A program made the translations under genes and the position numbers. From NCBI RefSeq assembly GCF_022345965.1, contig NZ_JAKRMU010000001.1:310001-374000 (forward strand): 64,000 nt of DNA, read 5' to 3'. Below, one piece after another: positions 49,494 through 58,557 of this stretch. The first letter of the stretch is position 1. Each line of letters starts with the position of its first letter. The notes under the pieces were generated by a model that saw only the letters and a program-made list of their open reading frames with translations, was not told the origin of the DNA and did no database searches. This DNA is from Corynebacterium sp. ACRQK (GTDB taxonomy: Bacteria > Actinomycetota > Actinomycetes > Mycobacteriales > Mycobacteriaceae).

Positions 49494-50220
49494 GTTCGTT
49501 GAGTTTCTGCACGGCCTGTTTGGCGGCGGCGTGCTCGGCGACCTTCTTCGTGTGGCCCTCGCCGTGGGTCACCAGGTCCTCGATGGTGACGGTGGCATAG
49601 AAGGTCTTGTCGTGCTCCGGGCCTTCGCCGCGCACCTCATAGGTGGGCAGGGGCAGTTTCATGTTGGAGAGCTTCTCCAGCAGTACGGTCTTCCAGTCCA
49701 TCGTCAGGCCGGTGGTGGGAGCCTCGGTGATCTTGTCGGCGAACAGACGCAGCACCGTGGCGCGGGCAACCTCGAAGCCGTGGTGCAGGTAGATCGCGCC
49801 GAGCATGGACTCCACGGAGTCCGCCAGGATGGAGTGCTTATCCTTGCCGCCGGTCAGCATCTCGCCGCGGCCGAGCAGGATGTACTCGCCCATGCCGAGG
49901 CGACGCGCGACATCCGCCAGGGCGTACATGTTCACCACTCCGGAGCGCATCTTCGAGATGTCGGATTCCGCGCGCTCCGGGAACTGGCGGTACAGCTGCT
50001 CCGCGACGGCCAGGCCCAGCACCGCGTCGCCCAGGAACTCCAGGCGCTCGTTGTTCGGCAGGTGGCCGTTTTCGTTGGCGAAGGAACGGTGGGTCAGCGC
50101 CAGTCGCAGCAGTTCATCGGGCAGCTCCACGCCCCACGCCTCCAGTAATGGTGCGTGGTCAGACTTGCCATAGGCGGCGTTGAGGGCGGCCTCGCCGGTC
50201 AATCGGCGTTTACGAGCCAT
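49486..50220 (-). CDS. rnc: Ribonuclease III
   Basis: RNase III cleaves double-stranded RNA, including rRNA precursors. The 244-residue protein has the signature NERLEFLGDAVL (57-68) and a downstream catalytic acidic pair in DSVESMLGAIY, then a double-stranded RNA-binding domain (about 172-240). It is the second gene of the DUF177-rnc-mutM unit. Confidence 0.96.
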   Translation of the reverse strand: MARKRRLTGEAALNAAYGKSDHAPLLEAWGVELPDELLRLALTHRSFANENGHLPNNERLEFLGDAVLGLAVAEQLYRQFPERAESDISKMRSGVVNMYALADVARRLGMGEYILLGRGEMLTGGKDKHSILADSVESMLGAIYLHHGFEVARATVLRLFADKITEAPTTGLTMDWKTVLLEKLSNMKLPLPTYEVRGEGPEHDKTFYATVTIEDLVTHGEGHTKKVAEHAAAKQAVQKLNERA

Positions 50221-50271
50221 GTGGTTTCGGGATGCCTTTCTTTAAGGGCTATAAGGGGGCTTCTTGCGGCT

Positions 50272-50814
50272 TTAGAGGTTCTTGAACTTCTCCAGGCCGG
50301 CCCAGCGCGGATCCGGGCGATCCTCTGCCTCGGCTTCCTCGCTGATGCCGTCCGGCGCCGGAGTGTCCTCGCGGCATTCGGCACCGAAGTCGGCGCACAC
50401 GGGGCTGAACGGTGCGTTCAGGCCGGCCTCGTCGATGACCAGCTGGGTGATGTCGATGGCGTTGTCCTGCACCAGCAGCGGCTCTTCCTCGTCTTCAGCA
50501 TCGTCGCCCTCGGGGCTGTCATCGGTGATGAAGTCCGGGGTCAGACCGAAAACGTCGCTGATGGAGTACTCCAGGGTGGTGGACAGGTCCTGCAGGCAGC
50601 GGGAGCACGTTCCCTCGGCCTCGCCACTGACCTGCAGGTTGGCCATGATTGCCTCGCCCAAGTTCGCCAGGGTTCCATGAACTTCGACGGGTGCGCCCTC
50701 TGCCACGCCCAGCATGTTGCCGCCCCACGGTACGGGGGACGCCCCCTGGGCGTCGACCGGCTCGCTGAGTCCAGTTGGGATGTCGCCGACTGCAAGAACG
50801 AAGGGGTTACTCAT
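50272..50814 (-). CDS. DUF177 (YceD-family) protein
   Basis: A 180-residue protein of the YceD/DUF177 family; members are linked to 23S rRNA levels. The conserved VSGEAEGTCSRCLQDLSTTLEY motif with its C-x-x-C lies at about 78-98, and acidic stretches follow. Many bacteria have rpmF next to this gene; here rnc follows directly at 51 bp and rpmF is absent. Confidence 0.88.
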   Translation of the reverse strand: MSNPFVLAVGDIPTGLSEPVDAQGASPVPWGGNMLGVAEGAPVEVHGTLANLGEAIMANLQVSGEAEGTCSRCLQDLSTTLEYSISDVFGLTPDFITDDSPEGDDAEDEEEPLLVQDNAIDITQLVIDEAGLNAPFSPVCADFGAECREDTPAPDGISEEAEAEDRPDPRWAGLEKFKNL

Positions 50815-50832
50815 ACCCTTCTTTCTACCCGT

Positions 50833-51588
50833 CTATCGCTGCTGACGGTAACCGTGGGGGTCGGGGTCGTTCTGGTATCCGGAAGTTCCATTCTGGTAGC
50901 CGGAGGCACCAGCGCCCTTGCGCAGTGCGGAACGGTCGCGGTTGACGGTGCGCAGTGTGGTGGTGAGGGTGTCCTCAAACTCGGCCAGGGTGGAATCGAC
51001 GTAGCGATCACATTCGGTGCGCAGCCGGTCGGAGTCCGCATGGGCGGATTCAACAATGCGGTTGGCCTCGGCCTCTGCGTTACGGACGACCTCGGATTCG
51101 GAGACCAGGCGGCGCTGCTCGGCCAGACCTTCGTCGACGGAGCGCTGGTAGCTGGCGTTACCGTCGCTGACCAGGCGCTCGGCTTCGTCGGCAGCGCGGG
51201 TAGTGACCGTCTCGTACTCGCGGCGAGCGTCACTGACCAGGCGGTCGGCCTGATCCTCGGCCTGGGCGACGGTGTTGGTTGCACGATCCTGTGCATCCTG
51301 AAGGATTTGGTTGGCGCGTTCCTGCGCATCCTGCACGATCGCGTCAGCCTCGGAGTTGGCGCTGGAGATGGTTGCGTCGGCCTGATCCTGTGCGTCGGCG
51401 ATAATGTCGTCGCGGTGGTCGAGGACGTCCTGCGCGTCGTCCATCTCGATCGGGATCGCGTTGCGCATTTCGTCGAGAATGTCGAGCACCTCGCGCCGCG
51501 GAACCATGCAGTTGGAGGTCATAGGCACGCCGTAGGCCTGCTCTACCATTTGCTGAAGGTCATCCATACCCTGGAATGTCTTGTACAT
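50833..51588 (-). CDS. sepIVA: SepIVA-like DivIVA-domain protein
   Basis: A 251-residue coiled-coil protein whose start MYKTFQGMDDLQQMVEQAYG, followed by VPMTSNCMVPRREVLDILDE and IEMDDAQDVLDHRD, closely matches mycobacterial SepIVA (Rv2927c), a division and cell-elongation factor. The rest is helical, rich in Ala, Asp, Gln and Glu, with a short Gly/Tyr/Gln-rich tail. The frame continues ten codons upstream to a TTG. The ATG at 51588 matches the SepIVA start. It lies upstream of DUF177-rnc, as in mycobacteria. Confidence 0.88.
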   Translation of the reverse strand: MYKTFQGMDDLQQMVEQAYGVPMTSNCMVPRREVLDILDEMRNAIPIEMDDAQDVLDHRDDIIADAQDQADATISSANSEADAIVQDAQERANQILQDAQDRATNTVAQAEDQADRLVSDARREYETVTTRAADEAERLVSDGNASYQRSVDEGLAEQRRLVSESEVVRNAEAEANRIVESAHADSDRLRTECDRYVDSTLAEFEDTLTTTLRTVNRDRSALRKGAGASGYQNGTSGYQNDPDPHGYRQQR

Positions 51589-51647
51589 GGCCTCCACTGT
51601 GCCATCACTTGACCTCAACTACAGGTTTAGACACGCCTTGACGGGCG

Positions 51648-52133
51648 CTAGCCGCGGAACTTCTCCTCCACCGCCGCGACGACCGGCTCCGGCAGCAGCC
51701 CGGAGACGTCGCCGCCGTACTTGGCAACCTCCTTGCACAGGGTGGAGGACACGTACCCGTACTCCGGGGAGGTCAGCAGGAAGTACGTCTCCGCACCCGA
51801 CAGGCGCTGATTCATCTGCGCCATCGGCAGCTCGTACTCGTAGTCCAGGGAGCTACGCAGCCCCTTGACCATCGCCTGAATATTGTTCTCGTTTAGGTAG
51901 TCCACCAGCAGCTTGTCCCACGTATCGACCGTGATGTTCTTCGGCCCATTGGGGATGGCGGCGATGGACTTCTCGATCAGCTCGATGCGTTCCTCGGCGG
52001 TGAACAGGCCGTTCTTGTTCGGGTTATAGGTCACCAGAACCACGACCTCCTCCCAGTTGGCAGCGGCGCGGGTGAAAATATCCAAGTGACCCAGCGTGAT
52101 GGGGTCGAAAGATCCGGGGCAAACTACTCGCAT
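51648..52133 (-). CDS. coaD: Phosphopantetheine adenylyltransferase
   Basis: CoaD makes dephospho-CoA. The 161-residue protein starts MRVVCPGSFDPITLGHLDIF with the T/HxGH motif and contains KGLRSSLDYEYE and TSPEYGYVSSTLCKEVAKYG. The open frame to 52289 overlaps rsmD; the ATG at 52133 gives the standard length. It follows rsmD by 10 bp. Confidence 0.95.
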   Translation of the reverse strand: MRVVCPGSFDPITLGHLDIFTRAAANWEEVVVLVTYNPNKNGLFTAEERIELIEKSIAAIPNGPKNITVDTWDKLLVDYLNENNIQAMVKGLRSSLDYEYELPMAQMNQRLSGAETYFLLTSPEYGYVSSTLCKEVAKYGGDVSGLLPEPVVAAVEEKFRG

Positions 52134-52143
52134 GGCACCTAAC

Positions 52144-52713
52144 CTAACCCTCGCCCCGCCAAATCGCCATGTCGAAGCGGGCGATTCCGTAGGTGCGCTT
52201 CTTGAGCTTCTGCCCGGTCGGCTCGAAGCCTTCCGGCCACGCGGTTTCGGGTGAGGAACTATTGCGCTCGACCACCACGACGGCGTCACTAGTAAGAACA
52301 GGAATCAGCGCCTCCACCATCTCGGCGACAGCCTCGTCGGTGAGCTCGTAGGGCGGGTCGGCTAGCACCATCGTGTAGTGGTTGCGCGGGGCTCCGGCCA
52401 GGAAGGACGACGCCTTAGCCTCCACCACCTGCACCTTCGCCTCGGGCACGACGCGCGCGTTGTCCTTGATCGTCTTGACCGCCGCGTCGCTATTGTCCAC
52501 CAGGGTGACCTCCTTGGCCCCGCGGCTCGCGGCCTCCAGCCCGAGGGCACCGGAGCCGGCGAAGAGGTCCAGCACGACCTCGTCGACGAAGCCAAAGCGG
52601 ACCTGCAGAGAGGAGAACAGCCCTTCGCGGGCGCGATCCGAGGTGGGACGGGTGCCTTCGCTGGGCACCTTGATGCTGCGGCCGCGGGCGGTTCCGGAGA
52701 TGATGCGTGTCAT
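52144..52713 (-). CDS. rsmD: 16S rRNA (guanine966-N2)-methyltransferase
   Basis: RsmD methylates G966 of 16S rRNA. The 189-residue Rossmann methyltransferase has VLDLFAGSGALGLEAASRGA (SAM loop) and the catalytic DPPYEL (about residues 122-127). MTRIISGTARGRSI is the usual N-terminus. It forms a pair with coaD, as in many bacteria. Confidence 0.94.
   Translation of the reverse strand: MTRIISGTARGRSIKVPSEGTRPTSDRAREGLFSSLQVRFGFVDEVVLDLFAGSGALGLEAASRGAKEVTLVDNSDAAVKTIKDNARVVPEAKVQVVEAKASSFLAGAPRNHYTMVLADPPYELTDEAVAEMVEALIPVLTSDAVVVVERNSSSPETAWPEGFEPTGQKLKKRTYGIARFDMAIWRGEG
52282..52289 (-). repeat. GGCGTCAC core (rsmD), partial motif
   Basis: GGCGTCAC followed by TAGTAAGAA; the adjacent A-tract is weak. 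Confidence 0.3.
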
Positions 52714-52767
52714 TGTGCTTTGCAGTCCTGCCTTGATTTTTGCTCGTGGTCGATACTAGTGCCGGCC

Positions 52768-52980
52768 TTATTGGGCCTCGACCCGCAGAATCACGTCCCC
52801 GCCGTGCACATCCTCATAGTCCTGCGAGTTCGTCCTGCGCACCACCCCGGGCCCCGGCGCGAGCACGGGCACTTCCAGCTTCAGCGATTCCACCGTGCAC
52901 AGCGCGTCGCCGGTGTCTACGGTCTCTCCGTCGACGACGAGGAAGTGCACAACTCCCGCGAATGGGGCACAGATTTCCAT
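52768..52980 (-). CDS. Stand-alone biotinyl/lipoyl attachment domain
   Basis: A 70-residue protein that is only a biotinyl-lipoyl hammerhead: MEICAPFAGVVHFLVVDGET and GDALCTVESLKLEVPVLAPG, with the probable modified Lys in ESLKLEV. It is the length of a minimal biotin carboxyl carrier domain, with no partner carboxylase gene near. In mycobacteria pyruvate carboxylase (pca), whose C-terminal domain is of this kind, lies between rsmD and recG, so this may be what remains of that gene or a free carrier. It is 40 bp downstream of recG and 54 bp upstream of rsmD. Confidence 0.8.
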   Translation of the reverse strand: MEICAPFAGVVHFLVVDGETVDTGDALCTVESLKLEVPVLAPGPGVVRRTNSQDYEDVHGGDVILRVEAQ

Positions 52981-53020
52981 GCCCCAGAGTCTAGCAACTG
53001 AGTCGGAGAGTTCTTCTCCC

Positions 53021-55186
53021 CTAGCTCTTCTCGATGTAGTCCTGGTCGTCGATCTCGATGTCCACCACCAGCGAGCGCGCCAGCTGCTCGTCGTAGGCCA
53101 CCAGCGCTTCTGCGTAGTCGCGCGCCGATTCGATGATCTCGCCGTCGGTGCTGAGGTCTAGTAGTGACGCCCTTCGCGCCGACCGCCCCGACTGGTCTTG
53201 GCCCAGGATGTCTCCTTCGGTGCGCATCTTCAGGTCTTCCTCCGCCAGGCGGAATCCGTCGTTGCTTTGCGCCACCACCTGCAGGCGGTGGAAGGAGGGG
53301 CTATCCGGCGCGGCGGTGGTGTGCAGCAGGCACAGCGAGTCCCGGCGCCCGCGACCGATGCGCCCGCGCAGTTGGTGGAGCTGGGAGAAGCCGAAGTTCT
53401 CTGCCTCCAGGATCATCATCATGGAGGCGTTGGGTACGTCCACGCCGACCTCGATGACGGTGGTGGCGACCAGCACGTCGATCTTCCCGGCGGCGAAGTC
53501 CTGCATCACCTGGTCCTTGTCGGCGGGGTCCATCTTGCCGTGCAGCATCGCCACTCGGCAGCCGGGCAGTTCCTCAGTGGCGATCCGCTCACACCATTCC
53601 TCCACACCGGAGCGACCCTCGATGCGGGGCGCGACCACGTAGGCCTGGCCACCGGCCTTGATCTCCTCGCCCATGCGCTCCCAGGCGCGCCGCACCCAGC
53701 GGTATTTGTCGGCGGGTACCACCACTGTTTCGATCGCCCCGCGCCCGCCGGGCTTGCCAACCAGCGTGATGGGCGTCAGGTCTCCGAACATCGTCATGCC
53801 CACAGATCGCGGGATCGGGGTGGCGGTCATGACCATCATGTGTGGGGTGGCATCCACCGGCGCGGATTCCCGCAACTTATTGCGCTGCTGCACGCCGAAG
53901 CGGTGCTGCTCATCAACGATGACCATGCCCAGACGGTAGAACTCCACCGAGTCTTGGATCACCGCGTGCGTGCCGACCACAATGTCGGTCTGGCCGGAGA
54001 CCAGGTCCAGGAGCGTGCGCTGCTTCTCTGCCTGCTTCTGGCTGCCGACCAGTACGGATACCCGCACGTCGGTGTTTTCCAGCATCTTCACCAAGCTGCG
54101 TGCGTGCTGCACGGCCAGGATCTCGGTCGGCGCGATAAAGGCACACTGATAGCCGGAGTCCACGGCCCAGAGCATGCTGATCAACGCCACCATCGTCTTG
54201 CCGGAGCCGACCTCACCGTGCAGCAGTAGGTTCGCCGGGGTGGTTCCGCCCAGGCGGGAGCCGATGTCCTCCAGCGCCATCTTCTGCCCCGCGCTGAGGT
54301 CGAAGGGCAGCCCTGCGATCAGCTTTTCCACGTTCTCGCCCGGCGCGAGTGCCATGCCGACGCGCTTGGTGGCGTCATTGCGCCGTAGAGCCATGACCAG
54401 CTGCAGCTCGAGCGCCTCGTTGAACTTCAGCCTACACCGGGCAGGTTCGGGGCCGGCTTCGCTTGGCTGGTGGATGTGCCGTAGTGCGTCGGCGAAGCTA
54501 ATCAGCGGGCGGCCCCTTCCATCCGTGGGCCAAGCGGGCGCGCCGGGGTTGCGGCGAGGAAGGGGCAGGAACTCTCCGGGTTCGTCCATTACCCGCAGTA
54601 CTTGGTCCATCACTCCCAGCATCTCCGCGGTGGAGGTGCCGGGGCGGCGCTTGTATCCGGCCATCCACGGCTTGGCCAGCAGCTCCTGGGCGGCGGTCTC
54701 GGAGCCCATGACGTCCACGATTGTCTTCAGCGGCCCGAACATGCCGAACTCCGCATCCAGGGCGGGCAGGATGGATACGTAGCTGGGGTTTTTCAGCTCC
54801 CACTGGCCGTTGAATTCGGAGAGCTTGCCGTGCAGCAGCATCATCGAGCCCCGCTTGATTCGCTTTCGGTGGTAGGCCACATTCCCGAATAGCGCGGAGC
54901 GGAAGCTCCGCACACCGTCGGTGAAGGTAAAGGTCAAAAATTTTCTGGGCCCCCGCCCGGAGTGGTTGTCTTTCTCCCCCACGCTGAGGATCTCCCCGGC
55001 ACAGGTGTACTTCTCCCCGACTCGCAGCTCGTCGAGCCCCTGCGGCGAGCCGAGCCGCGCGTAGGTGACGGGGAAGTTCAGCACTGCATCGGCGATGGTT
55101 TTGATGCCGGGCTTGTCGGCCAGCCGCTTCGCGCGGTCGTTGGAGATCGCAACCGATAGTGGGCGCGAGTCCTGCCACCCCAGCAT
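53021..55186 (-). CDS. recG: ATP-dependent DNA helicase RecG
   Basis: RecG reverses stalled forks and branches. The 721-residue protein has an N-terminal wedge (OB) domain, Walker A GEVGSGKTMVAL, the DEQH box VIVDEQHRFGVQQR and later helicase motifs (TATPIPRSV, QLRGRIGRG). The stop is 40 bp upstream of the biotinyl domain gene. A motif core lies at 53164-53171, read as RRASLLDL, and an A5T4 tract encodes part of GPRKFLTFTF. Confidence 0.95.
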   Translation of the reverse strand: MLGWQDSRPLSVAISNDRAKRLADKPGIKTIADAVLNFPVTYARLGSPQGLDELRVGEKYTCAGEILSVGEKDNHSGRGPRKFLTFTFTDGVRSFRSALFGNVAYHRKRIKRGSMMLLHGKLSEFNGQWELKNPSYVSILPALDAEFGMFGPLKTIVDVMGSETAAQELLAKPWMAGYKRRPGTSTAEMLGVMDQVLRVMDEPGEFLPLPRRNPGAPAWPTDGRGRPLISFADALRHIHQPSEAGPEPARCRLKFNEALELQLVMALRRNDATKRVGMALAPGENVEKLIAGLPFDLSAGQKMALEDIGSRLGGTTPANLLLHGEVGSGKTMVALISMLWAVDSGYQCAFIAPTEILAVQHARSLVKMLENTDVRVSVLVGSQKQAEKQRTLLDLVSGQTDIVVGTHAVIQDSVEFYRLGMVIVDEQHRFGVQQRNKLRESAPVDATPHMMVMTATPIPRSVGMTMFGDLTPITLVGKPGGRGAIETVVVPADKYRWVRRAWERMGEEIKAGGQAYVVAPRIEGRSGVEEWCERIATEELPGCRVAMLHGKMDPADKDQVMQDFAAGKIDVLVATTVIEVGVDVPNASMMMILEAENFGFSQLHQLRGRIGRGRRDSLCLLHTTAAPDSPSFHRLQVVAQSNDGFRLAEEDLKMRTEGDILGQDQSGRSARRASLLDLSTDGEIIESARDYAEALVAYDEQLARSLVVDIEIDDQDYIEKS
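53164..53171 (+). repeat. GTGACGCC core (recG), T-tract absent
   Basis: GTGACGCC preceded by GTCTAGTA, so the T-rich flank is missing; a weak or decayed copy. Confidence 0.3.
54936..54944. repeat. A5T4 tract (recG)
   Basis: AAAAATTTT in recG, encoding part of RKFLT on the minus strand, flanked by GC-rich DNA. Confidence 0.5.
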
Positions 55187-55189
55187 GGG

Positions 55190-56731
55190 CTACTCCACCC
55201 CGATCTGCACCAGGCACGGGTCGTAATCGTTGCCTTGAAGTTCGATGTGGTGGTCGTCGATCTGCACGTCTGGGTATAAGTCGGCGAAGGTTGCTTTCAG
55301 CCCATTAATGGCGGTCTGGTCAGTCGCCGGGTCGCTCCACAGCAGGGTCACCAGCTCGCCACCGTCGGCCAACATGGTGCTGAGGGTATCGACCATCGTG
55401 TCGGGCGGGCACGTGGCGAAGCGTTGCGCCTCTACCGCGTCGATCATTTCCTCGACATTGTCATCCCAGTCCACGGTGGGGTCGTTCACCGCAAGCGCCG
55501 CCAGCCCGCCGACCAGCGATTTCGTATCGATGATATCGACCTCTCGCGTCCCGTCTAACCCCTGCAGCGCGGCAACGTTCTGCCCGTTGGTCAACACGGC
55601 AACCGGCCCGTCGCCCAGTTCCTGCACCGCTTCGCCCAGGGTTTTGTTGTTTGGTGACGCCACCGCCACCGCCCCCGCAGCCTCGAAAAGTCGCGCGACT
55701 CCGCTGGTGGGCGTGAGCGCGACGATGAACGGTCCTTGGCTTTCCGCCCGAGCTTGGGTACCCACGGGGGTTGGTGTAATTGGGGTTCCGCTGTCGCCGG
55801 TTTCCCCACCGGCCGGCAGAACCTCGATGCGCAGGTCGGTGACAGTGCCCAGGGCGAAGGCCTTCTCGATGACCTCGCCCGCTCGGTTGGTGTGCACGTG
55901 CGCGGTGCCTGCCTCCGGCCCTAGGGGTCCGACGATGACCGAGTTGCCGTGGGCCTCCAGCAACTCCCGCAGGGCGTCCAGGTTCCCCTCGAAGAAGAAC
56001 ATCACCTCGACCTCTTGCTGGGTTCGCTCATGGTCTGGCGTGGGGGCGTCCTCAATAAGACCTGCACCGTCCAGAACATCGACCAAGGCCTGCAGGATCA
56101 CCACGAGGCCCTGGCCGCCCGCGTCCACCACCCCCGCTTCGGCGAGGACGGGCAGCTGGTTGGGGGTGTTGGCCAGGGCTTCCTCGGCGGCGTGGAGGGC
56201 GCGGGTGGCGACGTCCGCGAGGTTCGGCTCGGCTTCGTGGGCGGCGGTGGCGGCGGCATCGAGAACACTGATGACGGTGCCCTCGACGGGCGTGGAAATT
56301 GCGGTGCCGACAAAGCCCACCGACTGCGAGAGAGTATCCGCCACGGCTGGGCCGTCGATGTGACCCTGCGAAGCCGCCTCGGCGAGAGCGCGCATCACCT
56401 GGCTGAGCACCAGGCCGGAGTTTCCGCGGGCGCCACGAACTGCGCCGGTCGCCAGGGCGATGGTGACCTCGGGGAGGCTGGCGCCTTCCTCCAGCGCCTC
56501 GACCGCCGAAACTGCGGTGGTCATGGTGTGCGCCATGTTGGAGCCGGTATCGGAATCCGGGATTGGGAAGACGTTTAGGGCGTTAATAGCCTGGCTCTGC
56601 TCGCGCAGCCGGCTGGCCGAGAGGCGAGCCCACTGGGCGACAACACGCGCGTCGAGCTGAGCGGGCGCCTGTTTTATTGGTTGTGCTTCAGCCACCGGCT
56701 GCGCCTCTGCCTTCCTGGATTTCACTCCCAC
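55190..56731 (-). CDS. DAK2/FakA-like dihydroxyacetone-kinase-domain protein
   Basis: A 513-residue protein of the DAK2 (DhaL-like) plus DegV-related C-terminal type found in FakA fatty acid kinase. The nucleotide/metal motif PIPDSDTGSNMAHT (about 56-69) and GARGNSGLVLSQVM are intact. FakA partners with DegV-type FakB proteins; no fakB is next to it. Its stop lies 3 bp before the recG start, so it may be cotranscribed with recG. A copy of the dispersed motif encodes VASPNNKTLGEA. Confidence 0.85.
   Translation of the reverse strand: MGVKSRKAEAQPVAEAQPIKQAPAQLDARVVAQWARLSASRLREQSQAINALNVFPIPDSDTGSNMAHTMTTAVSAVEALEEGASLPEVTIALATGAVRGARGNSGLVLSQVMRALAEAASQGHIDGPAVADTLSQSVGFVGTAISTPVEGTVISVLDAAATAAHEAEPNLADVATRALHAAEEALANTPNQLPVLAEAGVVDAGGQGLVVILQALVDVLDGAGLIEDAPTPDHERTQQEVEVMFFFEGNLDALRELLEAHGNSVIVGPLGPEAGTAHVHTNRAGEVIEKAFALGTVTDLRIEVLPAGGETGDSGTPITPTPVGTQARAESQGPFIVALTPTSGVARLFEAAGAVAVASPNNKTLGEAVQELGDGPVAVLTNGQNVAALQGLDGTREVDIIDTKSLVGGLAALAVNDPTVDWDDNVEEMIDAVEAQRFATCPPDTMVDTLSTMLADGGELVTLLWSDPATDQTAINGLKATFADLYPDVQIDDHHIELQGNDYDPCLVQIGVE
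55649..55661 (+). repeat. Dispersed motif copy (DAK-type gene)
   Basis: GTTTGGTGACGCC preceded by TTTTGTT, read as VASPNNK on the minus strand. Confidence 0.55.
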
Positions 56732-56802
56732 TACCCTAGCGAACCAGCCGGACAGCAGGGCGGTTTGCGGGATCGTGGCGCGTTAGGGGGATACGGGCTG
56801 GG

Positions 56803-57489
56803 CTACAGGCACCAGTCGACGCGCGCGCCACCCGATGCCTCCAGGATCGCGTTTGCCCTGCTGAAAGGGTGCGAACCGAAGAATCCACGATAAGCGGACA
56901 GCGGCGAGGGGTGTGGGGACATCACGCAGCGCTCCGCGCCGATGAGCGGTGCCAGCTGCTGGGCCTGCTTGCCCCACAGGATCGCGGCGAAGTGCGGGTT
57001 GGCGGCGACTTGGCGGACGGCGGCCTCGGTGATGGCCTCCCAGCCGCGGCCACGGTGGCTACCGGCATTCCCCGCCTGGACGGTGAGCACGCGGTTAAGC
57101 AACAGCACACCCCGTTCGGACCAGGGCGAAAGATCCCCGCTGGTGGGGGCCGGTAGGCCGAGGTCATCTGCGTACTCGGTGTAGATATTCTTCAGCGACT
57201 TCGGCAGCGGTTCGCCTTGGGGAAGCTCCGCGGAGAACGCCAGCCCCACCGAGTGCCCAGGGGTCGGGTAAGGGTCCTGCCCGACGATTAGCACTTTCAC
57301 CTGGGTGGGGTCGGCCTCAAAGGCGCGCAAAATTCTTTCCGGGGCAGGCAGAATCTGCTCCTGCTGGCCCGCCCGCAGGTGCTGCCCCTCAGCCAGAGCG
57401 CCCTCCAGCACCGACTGCAGCCCCGGCAGATACCACGCCGGGTGAATCCGCTCGATCAGCTGGTGCGCCTGCTCCCGTACAGAATTCAC
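56803..57489 (-). CDS. ung: Uracil-DNA glycosylase
   Basis: Ung removes uracil from DNA. The 228-residue family-1 enzyme has the water-activating loop [11 protein letters not shown] (D72, Y74) and the Leu-loop [13 protein letters not shown] (H193). It lies between the DAK-type gene (72 bp) and thiL (33 bp). Confidence 0.95.
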   Translation of the reverse strand: MNSVREQAHQLIERIHPAWYLPGLQSVLEGALAEGQHLRAGQQEQILPAPERILRAFEADPTQVKVLIVGQDPYPTPGHSVGLAFSAELPQGEPLPKSLKNIYTEYADDLGLPAPTSGDLSPWSERGVLLLNRVLTVQAGNAGSHRGRGWEAITEAAVRQVAANPHFAAILWGKQAQQLAPLIGAERCVMSPHPSPLSAYRGFFGSHPFSRANAILEASGGARVDWCL

Positions 57490-57521
57490 GCCTTCTCCCT
57501 CGCCTTGCTGTGCCGTTTCAA

Positions 57522-58496
57522 CTACACCGACTGCCAGCCGGATGTAAACGGCGGGCGCCCGCCGTCGACCAGCACATAGTCTCCCTCATCCGAGAGGCTG
57601 CGCACAGTCCCGATGCGGCGGTAGCCACTGGGCATGCGGGCGTCCGTAGTTCCCAGAAGAGTATGGTCCTCGCCGCCGGTGTAGATCCATTCCAGTGGAT
57701 TCTTGCCCGTCATCTGCGCGGCATGCCGCAGCTTCTCGTCGGGCGCCAGAGCCGCCCCGTCCAGGTCCAGGCACACCCCGGAGCGCTCCGCGATGGCGCA
57801 CAGGTCCACGATCAGCCCATCGGAGTTATCCGTCATGGCGCTCGCACCAGTAGCGCGGGCGACGGAACCGCGGCCCGGCTCCAGGCGTGGTGCGCAGTGC
57901 CAATCCACCAGCTCGTTGAGGATCGGATCATTCGCCGGGATCGCCTTGCGCGAACCATAGTGGCGGAGGATCGCAAGGCCCGCCGCGCTATAGCCGATCG
58001 GTCCGCTGGCGATGACCCTCTGCCCCACGCCCGCGCCGTCCAAAGTCAGCGCTGCAGCAGGCCCGGAGATCTCGCCCAAGGCGGTGATGGAGATGACCAA
58101 GTCCTTGCTGGTCACAACGTCCCCGCCGACTAGCTCCGCCGCCCACGGGGAAGCTCCCTCGTCAATGCCGCGCGCAATATCCGCCACCGTCTGCAGCGGC
58201 AAATCCCCCGGCGTGGCGATCGCCATCAGGATCGCGGTGGGGCGTGCTCCCATCGCCTGAATGTCCGCGAAGTTCTGCGTCACTGCCTTCACCCCAACCT
58301 CCCACGGAGTCGAGTAGTCGAAGGTGAAGTGACGGTCCTGAACGAGGATGTCCGTCGAGCACACGTGCCGTGAATTGGTGCCTGTGGGTTCCAACACTGC
58401 GGCGTCATCGCCATTAAGAGAACTCGGTGCGGCCTGGCGGATCGCCGCGATGGTGGCGGCCTCCCCTGCCTCGGCGACGGTCAGTGAAGTGCGCAT
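57522..58496 (-). CDS. thiL: Thiamine-monophosphate kinase
   Basis: ThiL phosphorylates thiamine monophosphate to thiamine pyrophosphate. The 324-residue protein has the PurM-like fold with NGDDAAVLE (metal-binding acidic cluster), [11 protein letters not shown] and [13 protein letters not shown] at 58496 starts [12 protein letters not shown]; it is divergent from the DUF3515 gene across a 61-bp region. Confidence 0.93.
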   Translation of the reverse strand: MRTSLTVAEAGEAATIAAIRQAAPSSLNGDDAAVLEPTGTNSRHVCSTDILVQDRHFTFDYSTPWEVGVKAVTQNFADIQAMGARPTAILMAIATPGDLPLQTVADIARGIDEGASPWAAELVGGDVVTSKDLVISITALGEISGPAAALTLDGAGVGQRVIASGPIGYSAAGLAILRHYGSRKAIPANDPILNELVDWHCAPRLEPGRGSVARATGASAMTDNSDGLIVDLCAIAERSGVCLDLDGAALAPDEKLRHAAQMTGKNPLEWIYTGGEDHTLLGTTDARMPSGYRRIGTVRSLSDEGDYVLVDGGRPPFTSGWQSV

Positions 58497-58557
58497 GCAG
58501 CCTTTCGGTCGAGTGATGCTTGGGGTACCGCGACAAGTCTAATTAAGATAATGCGCT

